A stretch of 44,279 nt of DNA from Rhizobium sp. WYCCWR10014 (lineage in GTDB: Bacteria > Pseudomonadota > Alphaproteobacteria > Rhizobiales > Rhizobiaceae): positions 1-44,279 of the forward strand of contig NZ_LXFU01000019.1 in the NCBI RefSeq assembly GCF_001657485.1, given 5' to 3'. Every line of letters begins with the position of its first letter. Within the stretch, counting starts at the first letter, position 1. Shown one piece after another: positions 1 through 8,472 of the stretch. A program made the position numbers and the translations under genes. The notes under the pieces are model-generated. The model searched no databases, had not been told where the DNA came from, and worked only from the letters and a program-made list of their open reading frames with translations.

Positions 1-49
1 ATCGACTTCGCGAGCCACCGCGAAGGCGACGAGCCATCGCACATCGACA

Positions 50-190
50 ACTAAGTTAGCGCCTATGGGGTCAAGCCCGAGCATGACGGAGAGGGAGGGC
101 GCGATGGCAAGAGGGGAGACGCCCGGAGCATTGTCTTGGCCAGCAGGCTCCCCACCCTCCGTCATCCTCGGGCTTGACCCGAGGATCTAG
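50..190. repeat. Dispersed rhizobial palindromic repeat element
   Basis: Bases 68-87 and 161-180 are inverted copies of one another with one mismatch, and they bound a spacer of about 70 bases. The right copy carries a hairpin of its own: a perfect 9-bp stem (164-172 with 178-186) and a 5-base loop. Bases 50-70 recur in exact inverted orientation at 44203-44223. No convincing gene lies in 1-277, so this is non-coding repeat DNA downstream of smc. The sequence type resembles the intergenic palindromes scattered through Rhizobium genomes. Confidence 0.7.
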
Positions 191-277
191 GCTGCGAGCA
201 CCGCCGCACCGTGAAAATAAGAAACGTCGCCCTTCCCTAACGCCAAGAGACACTCAAAGGCTCTCCTCACGAAAACC

Positions 278-3200
278 TCAGGCAATCTCGCGCAGGCGCT
301 CGGCCATTTGCAGGTCGACGGAGACGAGCTGGGAGACGCCCTGCTCGGCCATGGTGACGCCGAAGAGGCGGTTCATGCGGGCCATGGTGATCGGATTGTG
401 GGTGATGATGACGAAGCGGGTTTCGGTGGAAGCCGCCATTTCGTCCATCAGATTGCAGTAGCGCTCGACATTGTGGTCGTCGAGCGGTGCGTCCACTTCG
501 TCGAGCACGCAGATCGGCGCCGGATTGGTGAGGAAGACGGCGAAGATCAGCGCCATTGCCGTCAGCGCCTGCTCGCCGCCCGATAGCAGCGTCATGGTCT
601 GCGGCTTCTTGCCGGGCGGACGGGCGAGGATTTCGAGGCCGGCTTCGAGCGGATCGTCGGATTCGATCAGCTGCAGCTCGGCGGTGCCGCCGCCGAAAAG
701 ATGGGTGAACAGCCGCTGGAACTGGGCGTTGACGATGTCGAAGGCGGCGATCAGCCGTTCGCGGCCCTCGCGGTTGAGGCTCTGGATGGCGCCGCGCAGC
801 TTGCGGATCGCATCGATGACGTCGTCGCGTTCCTTGATCAAGGCTTCGAGCTTCTCGCTCAGCTCCTTCTGTTCCTCGTCGGCGCGCAGGTTGACGGCGC
901 CCAGCCGCTCGCGCTCGATCCGCAGGCGTTCGAGTTCGCGCTCGACTTCGCGCGGATCGGGAAGCGCCTGCATGGTCGGGCGCCCGGTCAGCTGCAGCGC
1001 CTCGTGCGGCGCGACGTTCAGGACCTCGCGGATGCGGCCCTCGCTTTCCTGCCGCTTCTCGCGAGCGGAGACGAGGCGCTCCTCGGCGCGGCCGCGGCGT
1101 TCGCGGCATTCGGCAAGTTCCGACAGTGCCGTCGTCGCCTTCTGGTCGGCTTCGCGCTGGATGCGTTCGGCCTCGGCCAGGAGATCGCTGGCCTGGCGGC
1201 GGGCCTCCTCGGCCTTTTGCAATTCGCTGAGCAGAGCGCGGCGCTTGTCGTCGAATTCATCCGGCGCCAGCTCGAGCTCGGCTGCCTCTTCGCGCGCCTC
1301 TTCCTCGCGGTCGCGCAGCGTCGCGACATGGTCTTCGGCGCTTGCCGCCCGCTGGCGCCAGGTGTCGCGCTCCTGGCCGATCGCCACGATGCGGCGCTGG
1401 CGGGCTTCGTTTTCCCGCGCCAGGCTTTCATGGCGGGCGCGGCTTTCGGCCAGCGCGCCGCGATCGGTCGCAACTTCCGCCTGCTGGAACCGCAGCCGCT
1501 CGTCGATCGCCGTCAGATCAGGCGCGTCTTCCAGCTCGATGCGGGCATTTTCCTCCTGGATAGCGATCTCCTCCAGCTGCGCGCGCAGCTGGCTGGCGGC
1601 CTCGCTGACGACATCGCGGCGGCGGATAAGATCGCCGGAGGCACGCTCGGCGGCAACAAGCGCATCGCGGGCTTCGGCCAAATGACGCGCCGACAGGCGG
1701 CTCATGTCGCGGGCCTCGGCAAGCCTTCGCTCCTCGGCGCGGATCGCTTCCGCAGCGGCTGCCTGCCGCTCTTCGGCTTCGGCAAGCACGTCGCGGGCAA
1801 GGGCTGCTTCGCTTTCGAGTTCGGCCAGGCGGTTCTTCTGGGCAAGGCGGAGCGCCGCCGCACTCGGGGCATCCGCACCGGTGACGTGGCCGTCCCAGCG
1901 ATAGACCGCGCCCTCTTTCGTCACCAGCCGCTGGCCGGGCTTCAGCGCCGCCATCAGCGACTGCGCCTCCGCTTCCGCGACCAGGCCGATCTGGCGCAAG
2001 CGGCGGGTGAGCGCTGACGGGGCGCGAACATGATCAAGCAGCGGCGCAACACCGGATGGAAGGGCGGGATCGCTGGCACCATCGCCATTGTCCGACCAAT
2101 GGGCCGGCGCCTCGGCATCGAGCGGCGATTCCAGATCGTCGCCGAGGGCGGCACCGAGTGCCGTCTCGAAGCCGCGATCGACCTTCAGCTCGTCGGCAAC
2201 CGGCGGAAATTTGCCGGCCGCAGCACCGGCGGCGAGCATGCGGGAAATGGTCCGCGCCTCGGTTTCCAGCGCATTCAGGCTCGAGCGGGCCTGATCGACC
2301 GGCGCGCGCGATAGCGCCTCGGTCTGGCGGGCGCCAGCCAGCGCCTGGTCGACCAGCTGAACCGCGGCTTCCGCGTCGGCGACGGCGATCTCGCCGGCTT
2401 CGACGATGGCGCGTTTTTCGTCGGGATCGGGCAGGCCGGCGATCTTCTCGCCGACAGCTGACAGTTCCTGGTTCGCCTCATCCATCTGGCGTTCGAGGCG
2501 CATCCGGCGGTCGGTGAGATCGCGGATGGCGCGTTCCAGTTGGTTGCGGCCGGCGGCGGCTTCAGCGCGCTCGGCCGTCAGCGCTGTAAAGATGCGCTCG
2601 CTGTCGGCAAGTTTTGCCGCCGCGCCCTCAAAGGCCTCGCGGGTTTCCTCGGCATAACGGCCGGAATCGGCGAGGATTTCTGAAATCTCCGCCTCTTCGG
2701 CATCGAGCCTCGCCAGGATGACGGCATTATCGGCCACCAGCCGCTGCTCGCGGCTTATATCCTCCGCAAGCTGGGCGAGACGGCGGGTCAGCTCGTCGCG
2801 GCGGCGCAGGATGCGGCCGGCATCCTCTTCCAGCTGGCTTCTGGCGATCTGCAGGCGCTGCAGGGCGGCGGCGGCGCGCGCCTCGCCCTCGCGCAGTTCC
2901 GGCAGCTTCAGGCTGGCGATGCCCTGGTTCTTCGCCGCCTCCATCTGCATCTGCGCCTTTTCGGCGACGACGGAGGTCGCTTGGTTCAAGGCACTGTCGG
3001 CCTCGGCCTCGGCTTCCTTGGCCTGCACCCAGCGGATATGTAAAAGCATCGCCTCGCGGGCGCGGATATCGGCAGACAGCGTCTTGAAGCGATTTGCCTG
3101 GCGGGCCTGGCGCTTCAGGCTTTCGATCTGGCTTTCGAGCTGCGAGGTAACGTCGTCGAGGCGCTCGAGATTGCCTTCAGCAGCGCGCAGCCGCAGCTCG

Positions 3201-3739
3201 GCCTCGTGGCGGCGGGAATGCAGGCCTGAAATGCCGGCCGCCTCTTCGAGCAGTTGGCGGCGGGCCTGCGGCTTGGCCTGGATCAGCTCGCCGATACGGC
3301 CCTGCCCGACCATCGAGGGCGATCGCGCGCCGGTGGAGGCGTCGGCAAACAGCAGCTGCACGTCCTTGGCACGGCTTTCCTTGCCGTTGATGCGATAGAG
3401 CGAACCCTGTTCACGCTCGATACGGCGGGTGACCTGGATCTCGTCGCTGTCGTTGAAGGCGGCAGGCGCCGTGCGCTCGGCATTGTCGAGATAGAGCGCG
3501 ACTTCGGCGGTATTGCGCGCCGGACGGTTGCCCGAGCCCGAAAAGATCACGTCGTCCATGCCGGAGGCGCGCATGTTCTTATAGGAATTCTCGCCCATCA
3601 CCCAGCGCAGCGCCTCGACGAGGTTCGACTTGCCGCAGCCGTTCGGGCCGACGACGCCGGTCAGTCCCCGCTCGATGATGAATTCCGTCGGCTCGACGAA
3701 GGATTTGAAGCCGACCAGGCGCAGCTTGTTGAACTTCAT
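278..3739 (-). CDS. smc: Chromosome segregation ATPase SMC
   Basis: SMC is the ATPase core of the SMC-ScpAB condensin that organises and segregates the chromosome. The 1153-residue product has the full architecture. The Walker A motif GPNGCGKSN is at residues 31-39. Two long, charged, Ala/Glu/Arg-rich coiled-coil arms flank a globular hinge at about 510-650. The LSGGEQ signature begins at about 1052 and Walker B (ICVLDEVDAP) lies at about 1076. The length is normal for the family. I start at the ATG giving MKFNKLRLVGFKSF, the conserved SMC N-terminus. Upstream in-frame codons read into the RIME1 repeat and are not coding. The gene lies downstream of the dsbA-like gene on the same strand but is separated from it by a strong terminator, so it probably has its own promoter in or next to RIME1. 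Confidence 0.97.
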   Translation of the reverse strand: MKFNKLRLVGFKSFVEPTEFIIERGLTGVVGPNGCGKSNLVEALRWVMGENSYKNMRASGMDDVIFSGSGNRPARNTAEVALYLDNAERTAPAAFNDSDEIQVTRRIEREQGSLYRINGKESRAKDVQLLFADASTGARSPSMVGQGRIGELIQAKPQARRQLLEEAAGISGLHSRRHEAELRLRAAEGNLERLDDVTSQLESQIESLKRQARQANRFKTLSADIRAREAMLLHIRWVQAKEAEAEADSALNQATSVVAEKAQMQMEAAKNQGIASLKLPELREGEARAAAALQRLQIARSQLEEDAGRILRRRDELTRRLAQLAEDISREQRLVADNAVILARLDAEEAEISEILADSGRYAEETREAFEGAAAKLADSERIFTALTAERAEAAAGRNQLERAIRDLTDRRMRLERQMDEANQELSAVGEKIAGLPDPDEKRAIVEAGEIAVADAEAAVQLVDQALAGARQTEALSRAPVDQARSSLNALETEARTISRMLAAGAAAGKFPPVADELKVDRGFETALGAALGDDLESPLDAEAPAHWSDNGDGASDPALPSGVAPLLDHVRAPSALTRRLRQIGLVAEAEAQSLMAALKPGQRLVTKEGAVYRWDGHVTGADAPSAAALRLAQKNRLAELESEAALARDVLAEAEERQAAAAEAIRAEERRLAEARDMSRLSARHLAEARDALVAAERASGDLIRRRDVVSEAASQLRAQLEEIAIQEENARIELEDAPDLTAIDERLRFQQAEVATDRGALAESRARHESLARENEARQRRIVAIGQERDTWRQRAASAEDHVATLRDREEEAREEAAELELAPDEFDDKRRALLSELQKAEEARRQASDLLAEAERIQREADQKATTALSELAECRERRGRAEERLVSAREKRQESEGRIREVLNVAPHEALQLTGRPTMQALPDPREVERELERLRIERERLGAVNLRADEEQKELSEKLEALIKERDDVIDAIRKLRGAIQSLNREGRERLIAAFDIVNAQFQRLFTHLFGGGTAELQLIESDDPLEAGLEILARPPGKKPQTMTLLSGGEQALTAMALIFAVFLTNPAPICVLDEVDAPLDDHNVERYCNLMDEMAASTETRFVIITHNPITMARMNRLFGVTMAEQGVSQLVSVDLQMAERLREIA

Positions 3740-3761
3740 GCGGAAATATCCACGGCAGGAA

Positions 3762-3880
3762 GCCCCCTCATCCGCCCTACGGGCACCTTCTCCCCGCTGG
3801 GGAGAAGAGGGAATCGAGACGCTGCGGCAAATCCCCTTCGCCCCAGCGGGGAGAAGGTGCCGGCAGGCGGATGAGGGGGC
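3762..3880. repeat. RIME1 intergenic mosaic element
   Basis: The outer 15-bp arms (3762-3776 and 3866-3880) are perfect inverted repeats, and further inward the CACCTTCTCCCC-type segments also pair. The result is a long stem-loop of about 119 bases. The sequence matches the Rhizobium-specific intergenic mosaic element RIME1. It ends 22 bases upstream of the smc start codon, so it must form part of the smc leader or promoter region. Confidence 0.88.
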
Positions 3881-3900
3881 CACACCTGCAAACTGCGCTG

Positions 3901-3940
3901 AAAACGAAAAACGGGCGCACGGCTTTCGCCGTCGCCCGTT
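3901..3940 (-). terminator. Rho-independent terminator of the dsbA-like gene
   Basis: Read on the minus strand, a GC-rich stem of about 13 bp (AACGGGCG and ACGGC pair with their complements around one bulged base, 3910-3940) is followed directly by TTTTTCGTTTT. It begins 18 bases after the stop codon of the DsbA-like gene and insulates smc from read-through. Confidence 0.88.
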
Positions 3941-3958
3941 CTATCGAAACGATCCGGT

Positions 3959-4735
3959 TCAGAGCAGGCTGTCGATGAGCTTCGACAAGGTGTCAACCGG
4001 CATGTCTCCAGAGTAGCGCTTGCCATTGATCAGGAAAGTCGGGGTGGCGTTGACGCCAAAATCCTTGGAACCTCTTTCCCGCGTGGCGTTCACTTCATCC
4101 AGAAGCTTCTGGTTCGTCAAGCATTTCGTGAAGCTATCCTCAGTAAATCCGGCAAGCTTCGACATCTGCAGCAGTGCGGCGCGGCCATCATCGGCGGCAG
4201 CCCAGACCTGCTGCTGCTTGAAGAGCATGGAAACCATCGGGAAATACTGTTCCGGCGTGCTCAACTGCTCCGGATTGGAAGAATTGCAGCGGGCGAGCAT
4301 GAAGGCTGCGGCGGCGCGCGGGTCGAAGGGGAATTCGCGGATGATGAACTGCACCTTGCCGCTGTCGACATATTTCTGCTTGATCGTGTCGAAGGTGGTG
4401 TTGTGGAAATGGGCGCAATGCGGGCAGGTCATCGACATGTATTCGACGATCTTGACCGGGGCGTCGGCCTTGCCGAGCGCCATTTCCGGCAGCGCGCCGG
4501 GCTTCAGCACTTCGGCCATGTCGACGTCGCCATCGGACTCCGGCATTTCGGTCGCCGAGGTGGCCGCCGTCTGCATGGTGTCGACATTGGTGCCATCAGC
4601 CATGGTCTTGCCGGAGGAAGAAGCATCGGCAGCGTCCTTGCTGTCGTTGCAGGCGACAAGCGCCACGGCAGCTGCGGCGATGGCGATACCGCTGAGCAGG
4701 CGGCGTTTCGTCAGTTGCATTTCGGACATCTGCAT
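3959..4735 (-). CDS. DsbA-family thiol:disulfide oxidoreductase, probable lipoprotein
   Basis: This is a thioredoxin-fold oxidoreductase of the DsbA type that probably acts on cysteines of envelope proteins. The 258-residue product has the active site CPHC at 104-107, preceded by VEYMSMT, and the cis-proline loop NATPTF near the C-terminus. The N-terminus is basic (TKRRLLSG) and hydrophobic, ending in the lipobox LVAC with Cys29, so the mature protein is probably lipid-anchored and faces the periplasm. A Ser/Thr/Asp-rich linker of about 60 residues separates the anchor from the fold. I place the start after the GGGGAA ribosome site; a second ATG two codons later (4729) is equally spaced and possible. 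The paired arginines resemble a Tat motif, but the lipobox is clearer. Confidence 0.9.
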   Translation of the reverse strand: MQMSEMQLTKRRLLSGIAIAAAAVALVACNDSKDAADASSSGKTMADGTNVDTMQTAATSATEMPESDGDVDMAEVLKPGALPEMALGKADAPVKIVEYMSMTCPHCAHFHNTTFDTIKQKYVDSGKVQFIIREFPFDPRAAAAFMLARCNSSNPEQLSTPEQYFPMVSMLFKQQQVWAAADDGRAALLQMSKLAGFTEDSFTKCLTNQKLLDEVNATRERGSKDFGVNATPTFLINGKRYSGDMPVDTLSKLIDSLL

Positions 4736-4942
4736 GGATTCCCCATAACTAATGAGATTGACGGCGTGACTGTGCGATATAACGGCTTGCGGCCACTCAC
4801 AAGGCACGGTTCGCCAACTTCCTTCAAAGAATTGTGACCGCGGGAAGACGACTAGACCAAAAATTGCGAGATTGGTCCGTCTGCGAATTTTGCCGGTAGA
4901 TATCGCGGCGGCCGCCAGCCCATATCGGCTGGTCGATGAAAC

Positions 4943-5167
4943 TCAGTCGTCCAACCCGTAACGCGCCGTCAGCTCGGCCAGCGGCACGGTATCGCCCTCG
5001 TCGCGGCGAAGTTCTTCGAGGCGCCTTTCGGCAAGATAGACATCTTCCAGATCGTCGAGATGCGCGAGGATGGCTTGACGAACATAGAAGCTCTTGCTGC
5101 GGCCGGTACGCTTGGAAAGCTCAATCAGCCGCGTTTCGATATCAGGGGGCAACTGCAAGACCAGCAT
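4943..5167 (-). CDS. Orphan RelB/ParD-like ribbon-helix-helix antitoxin
   Basis: The 74-residue protein starts MLVLQLPPDIETRL, followed by an arginine/lysine-rich helix (KRTGRSKSFYVRQAI). This is the beta strand plus helix-turn-helix pattern of ribbon-helix-helix DNA-binding antitoxins. The acidic tail (LEDVYLAERRLEEL...) is the part that normally wraps a RelE/ParE toxin. The ATG is preceded by GGGAG with 8-base spacing. No RelE/ParE-like reading frame follows in the roughly 200 bases to the next gene, where the toxin gene would normally overlap or abut. It appears to be an antitoxin left without its toxin. It could act in trans or be a free-standing regulator. Confidence 0.75.
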   Translation of the reverse strand: MLVLQLPPDIETRLIELSKRTGRSKSFYVRQAILAHLDDLEDVYLAERRLEELRRDEGDTVPLAELTARYGLDD

Positions 5168-5258
5168 GGCTTTTCTCCCGTCTGCTATATACAAATATGG
5201 CATCCGAGGCGTTTTGCCAGTGCCTCTACACCGCCGAGGAAAGTTCAAGAGGGTAGCG

Positions 5259-5840
5259 TCAAGGTTCGGTGACGATGTCGAGGATCAGCGTCGCTAGCGG
5301 CTGCTCGGAGCCCGCAAAGCTCTCGATCATGGCCTCGATGACACGTTCACGATCAAGCACTTCGGCATTGAATGGCCGGCCGACATGCCTGGCCAGAAGC
5401 GCGAGAAAGGTCAATTGGGTGCGGCCATTGCCTTCACGGAACGGGTGGATGGCGTTAATTTCGGCAAGGAGGTGCGCGGCCTGAACCGCAAAGTCAGCCA
5501 GTGTCAGACCCTCGAAATAGTCCGCCTGGGCCAGCTCCTGGAAAATCCGACTAAGCTCGTTCGAGATGAATTCCGGGTAGCAGAACCAGTTGCCAGCTTT
5601 ACCGATACGGATGGTGCGGATCTCACCGCCCCAATCATAGACATCCTGGAACAGGTGGTGATGAAGGGCGAGATAGTGAGTGACATCCAGATTACCCTCC
5701 GGCCAAGGTTCTTCCGAGCGGAGCACGAACATCGTTGTCTCAAACTCGTCGAGTTCGCTCTGGTCCGTGAGGTCCAGTTTGTTGCGGAGCACGGTCGTGC
5801 CTGGATAACAGAGGGGATCGGATTCGGCGGTATAGACCAA
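5259..5840 (-). CDS. Fic-domain AMP-transferase toxin
   Basis: Fic enzymes transfer AMP from ATP to hydroxyl groups of target proteins; the bacterial VbhT/FicT group poisons topoisomerases. The 193-residue protein carries an intact Fic motif HPFREGNGR at 132-140. It also has the N-terminal YPGTTVLRNKLDL segment and the flap region (GNWFCYPEFI) of this family, so it is predicted to be active. The start appears to be TTG, 3 bases after the stop of the small upstream gene. The conserved N-terminal segment lies before the first ATG (codon 37), which supports the TTG start. The tiny gap implies translational coupling to the antitoxin, and I see no independent ribosome site. Confidence 0.9.
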   Translation of the reverse strand: MVYTAESDPLCYPGTTVLRNKLDLTDQSELDEFETTMFVLRSEEPWPEGNLDVTHYLALHHHLFQDVYDWGGEIRTIRIGKAGNWFCYPEFISNELSRIFQELAQADYFEGLTLADFAVQAAHLLAEINAIHPFREGNGRTQLTFLALLARHVGRPFNAEVLDRERVIEAMIESFAGSEQPLATLILDIVTEP

Positions 5841-5843
5841 CGC

Positions 5844-6041
5844 TTAGGCGGACTTGCGCGTGAACTGTGCGCGGATCGCTTGGCGGCGTTCTTCGGGCGG
5901 CTGATCCTTGGTCTCGGCGAGGAGCTTGCGCATGCGCGGGCTGAGGACTAGGCCTTCAACCGCACTGATCTTTTCGGCACTGGCCTGGGTCAGGCCGCCG
6001 GTCTTGGCGTTGCGGGTCAACTTGGGCGTTTTGCTCGTCAT
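5844..6041 (-). CDS. VbhA-like antitoxin of the Fic module
   Basis: A 65-residue basic protein precedes the Fic toxin by 3 bases, the gene order and size of class I Fic antitoxins (VbhA/FicA). Its segment SAEKISAVEGLVLSPRM resembles the inhibitory helix, in which a Glu followed by Gly blocks the ATP gamma-phosphate site of Fic. The family consensus is described as S/T-x3-E-G/N. Here Glu29-Gly30 are present but the Ser sits three residues before Glu (Ser26), with Ile25 in the consensus slot. The role is inferred from position and this motif. Confidence 0.78.
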   Translation of the reverse strand: MTSKTPKLTRNAKTGGLTQASAEKISAVEGLVLSPRMRKLLAETKDQPPEERRQAIRAQFTRKSA

Positions 6042-6152
6042 GAGTCAGAATCTAGCACGACCTTACGCGGATCAGCAAAAGGAATTCGCTTAGTCAACGC
6101 TCGCGATTCACGGCGAGCACACTTCAGGTTGGGACCCCATGATCGTAAAGGG

Positions 6153-6650
6153 TTAGCGTTGATTCCCCCGCTTGCCCATCACCGCGGTCCCCAAGCGCTG
6201 GATTGCCTGGCGCAGCTTGTCGTTCTCGATGCCCTCCATCATGCCTTCGAGTTTGCGGGCGGCTTCGCCTTTCAGCGGCGGCGGGGTGCGGGAGCGGCGG
6301 ATGGCTTGTGAGACCGGCTTCTGGACGATGCGGATCTGGTGGACGGCGGCAAAGCCGAAGAAGCTGTTGATGCGCTGGATGAGTTCGCCCTGGGCATGGG
6401 TAAGGAAGAGCGCACGCGCGCCTTCGCAGGCAATCGTCAGCACGCCGGGGCGGAAGCCGCCGGTCTCATCGCCGCCGCGGGCCCAGGCGATCTTTTCCGG
6501 CCGGGTGCAATCGGCGAAATCCTCGCCGGCAATTTCACTCCACGAGCCGAGCAGCGCGGTGTTGATGCCGGCCCGCCTCGCAAGCACGGGATCGATCAGC
6601 CCGTTCGCCAGCTCGGATATCTGCTTTGCACCTTTGCGTGGATAACTCAT
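6153..6650 (-). CDS. DUF721 / DciA-like protein
   Basis: The 165-residue protein matches the DUF721 family. It has an N-terminal helical segment (ISELANGLIDPVLARRAG) and a small alpha/beta domain with GVLTIACEGARALFLTHAQGELIQRINSFFG. A basic, Pro-rich C-terminal extension follows. Members include DciA, the loader or recruiter of the replicative helicase DnaB in bacteria lacking DnaC. In rhizobia it sits divergently beside mutY, as here, with 108 bases between the start codons. The DciA role is transferred from family knowledge; sequence alone does not prove it. Confidence 0.8.
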   Translation of the reverse strand: MSYPRKGAKQISELANGLIDPVLARRAGINTALLGSWSEIAGEDFADCTRPEKIAWARGGDETGGFRPGVLTIACEGARALFLTHAQGELIQRINSFFGFAAVHQIRIVQKPVSQAIRRSRTPPPLKGEAARKLEGMMEGIENDKLRQAIQRLGTAVMGKRGNQR

Positions 6651-6758
6651 CGAAACCCTTCAGCGACGCCGCCAATTCGCATGCCAACTCGCACAGGCGA
6701 CTTGATCGCGCGGCATTGCTTCGCCAAGTATAGGCACTTCCCCCCATCGCGGCAAATC

Positions 6759-7850
6759 ATGACGATCACCACACTCGACACGCCCTCAGCAAAGCCCCTG
6801 CTCGACTGGTACGATCGCCACCACCGCGAGCTGCCCTGGCGCGTTTCGCCCGGCATGGCGGCCCGCGGCGTCAAACCCGATCCCTATCGCGTCTGGCTGT
6901 CCGAGGTGATGCTGCAGCAGACGACGGTGCAGGCGGTCAAACCCTATTTCGAGCGGTTTCTGCAGCGCTGGCCCGAAGTGACCGATCTTGCCGCAGCCGA
7001 AAACGACGCGGTGATGGCCGCCTGGGCGGGGCTCGGCTATTATGCGCGGGCCCGCAACCTGAAGAAATGCGCCGAAGCGGTGGCGAACGAGCATGGCGGC
7101 GTCTTTCCTGATACCGAGGAAGGCCTCAAGTCGCTCCCCGGCATCGGCGACTATACGGCTGCCGCCGTCGCGGCCATCGCCTTCAACCGGCAGGCGGCGG
7201 TCATGGACGGCAATGTCGAGCGGGTGATCTCCAGGCTTTATGCGATCGCCACGCCGCTTCCCGCGGCAAAGCCCGCGATGAGAGAGAAGGTGGCGCTATT
7301 GACGCCCGCCGATCGGCCCGGCGATTTCGCCCAGGCGATGATGGATCTGGGTGCCACGATCTGCACACCGAAGCGGCCGGCCTGTTCACTCTGTCCGTTC
7401 CGGGGCGCCTGCGAGGCGCTCAAACTTTCCGATCCCGAGCTCTTTCCGGTCAAGGCGGCAAAGAAGGAGAAGCCGGTCAGATATGGCGCGGCCTTCATCG
7501 CGGTAACAGGTGATGGCGAGATCCTGTTGCGGCGGCGCATCGACAGCGGCCTGCTCGGCGGCATGACCGAAGTGCCGACGACGGCGTGGACGGCGCGCAT
7601 CGACGGCGAGACCTCGGCTGCCGCCGCTCCCTTCGATGCAGCATGGCAGGCCTCTGGCACCGTCATCCATGTCTTCACCCATTTCGAGCTCAGGCTTTCG
7701 ATCTGGCGTGCGGCCATCGCTGCCAAGGTCAGCACGAATGACGGATGGTGGGAGCCGGTTACAAATCTTGAAGCCCAGGCCTTACCAACAATCATGAAAA
7801 AAGCGATCGCAGCAGCTATTCCTCTCGCGTTTAAAACATCCAAGGGATGA
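6759..7850 (+). CDS. mutY: Adenine DNA glycosylase MutY
   Basis: MutY removes adenine paired with 8-oxoguanine in base excision repair. The 363-residue protein has catalytic Glu49 in WLSEVMLQQT, the helix-hairpin-helix LPGIGDYTAAA at 126-136 and catalytic Asp150 in VMDGNVERV. The 4Fe-4S loop has the exact spacing C-x6-C-x2-C-x5-C (CTPKRPACSLCPFRGAC). A NUDIX-like C-terminal domain for 8-oxoG recognition follows (HVFTHFEL). The start chosen gives MTITTLDTPSAKPLLDWYD, the usual N-terminus. Upstream in-frame codons run antisense to the DUF721 gene. The stop overlaps the next gene region, so the downstream HAD gene is probably co-transcribed. Confidence 0.96.
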   Translation: MTITTLDTPSAKPLLDWYDRHHRELPWRVSPGMAARGVKPDPYRVWLSEVMLQQTTVQAVKPYFERFLQRWPEVTDLAAAENDAVMAAWAGLGYYARARNLKKCAEAVANEHGGVFPDTEEGLKSLPGIGDYTAAAVAAIAFNRQAAVMDGNVERVISRLYAIATPLPAAKPAMREKVALLTPADRPGDFAQAMMDLGATICTPKRPACSLCPFRGACEALKLSDPELFPVKAAKKEKPVRYGAAFIAVTGDGEILLRRRIDSGLLGGMTEVPTTAWTARIDGETSAAAAPFDAAWQASGTVIHVFTHFELRLSIWRAAIAAKVSTNDGWWEPVTNLEAQALPTIMKKAIAAAIPLAFKTSKG

Positions 7851-7852
7851 CC

Positions 7853-8467
7853 ATGACCACCAACATAAGACATATCGTTTTCGACATCGGCAAAGTCCTT
7901 ATTCATTACGATCCGCATCTTCCCTTCAGCCGCCTCATTCCCGATGAGACCGAGCGCAACTGGTTCTTCGCCAATATCTGCACCCACGACTGGAACATCG
8001 AGCAGGACCGCGGCCGCACATGGGCGGAGGCCGAAGCGCTGCTGATCGAACAGCACCCGGCGCGCGAGGAGCATATCCGCGCCTTCCGCAAATATTGGCA
8101 CGAGATGGTGCCGCACGCCTATGACGACAGCGTCGCGATCATGGAAGGGCTGATCGCCGAAGGGCGTGATGTGACGATGCTGACCAACTTCGCCTCCGAC
8201 ACCTTCCGCGAGGCGCAGGCACGCTTCCCCTTCCTCACAAAGCCGCGCGGCGTCACCGTTTCCGGCGATGTCGGCCTGATCAAGCCCGATATCGCGATCT
8301 ACGAGACGCATACGAAAAGCTTCGGCCTCGATCCGGCCGCGACGATCTTCATCGACGACGCGCCTGTTAATGTCGAAGGCGCCAAGGCCTTCGGCTGGAA
8401 TGCGGTGCTGTTTTCGGGGCCCGAGAAGCTGCGCAGCGATCTTGCGGCTTACGGATTGAAGGTCTGA
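7853..8467 (+). CDS. HAD-family hydrolase, YihX-like
   Basis: The protein has about 204 residues and the HAD phosphatase motifs: nucleophile Asp in FDIGKVL near the N-terminus, MLTNFA as motif II, KPD as motif III and FIDDAPVN as motif IV. The helical cap inserted after motif I and the DIGKVL wording (Gly in place of the second Asp) are typical of the 2-haloacid dehalogenase / YihX subgroup, which hydrolyses small phosphorylated metabolites. The substrate cannot be told. An ATG at 7847 overlaps the mutY stop as ATGA. The ATG at 7853 has better spacing from AAGGG and is preferred. Confidence 0.88.
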   Translation: MTTNIRHIVFDIGKVLIHYDPHLPFSRLIPDETERNWFFANICTHDWNIEQDRGRTWAEAEALLIEQHPAREEHIRAFRKYWHEMVPHAYDDSVAIMEGLIAEGRDVTMLTNFASDTFREAQARFPFLTKPRGVTVSGDVGLIKPDIAIYETHTKSFGLDPAATIFIDDAPVNVEGAKAFGWNAVLFSGPEKLRSDLAAYGLKV

Positions 8468-8472
8468 GGCCG

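Noticed and set aside
701..2017. Long plus-strand open frames opposite smc
   Set aside because: They are antisense shadows of high-GC coiled-coil coding sequence with no domain pattern; smc itself is complete on the other strand.
3740..3883. N-terminal extension of SMC upstream of MKFNKL
   Set aside because: The extra codons translate the RIME1 repeat, and SMC proteins begin with the MKF-type strand.
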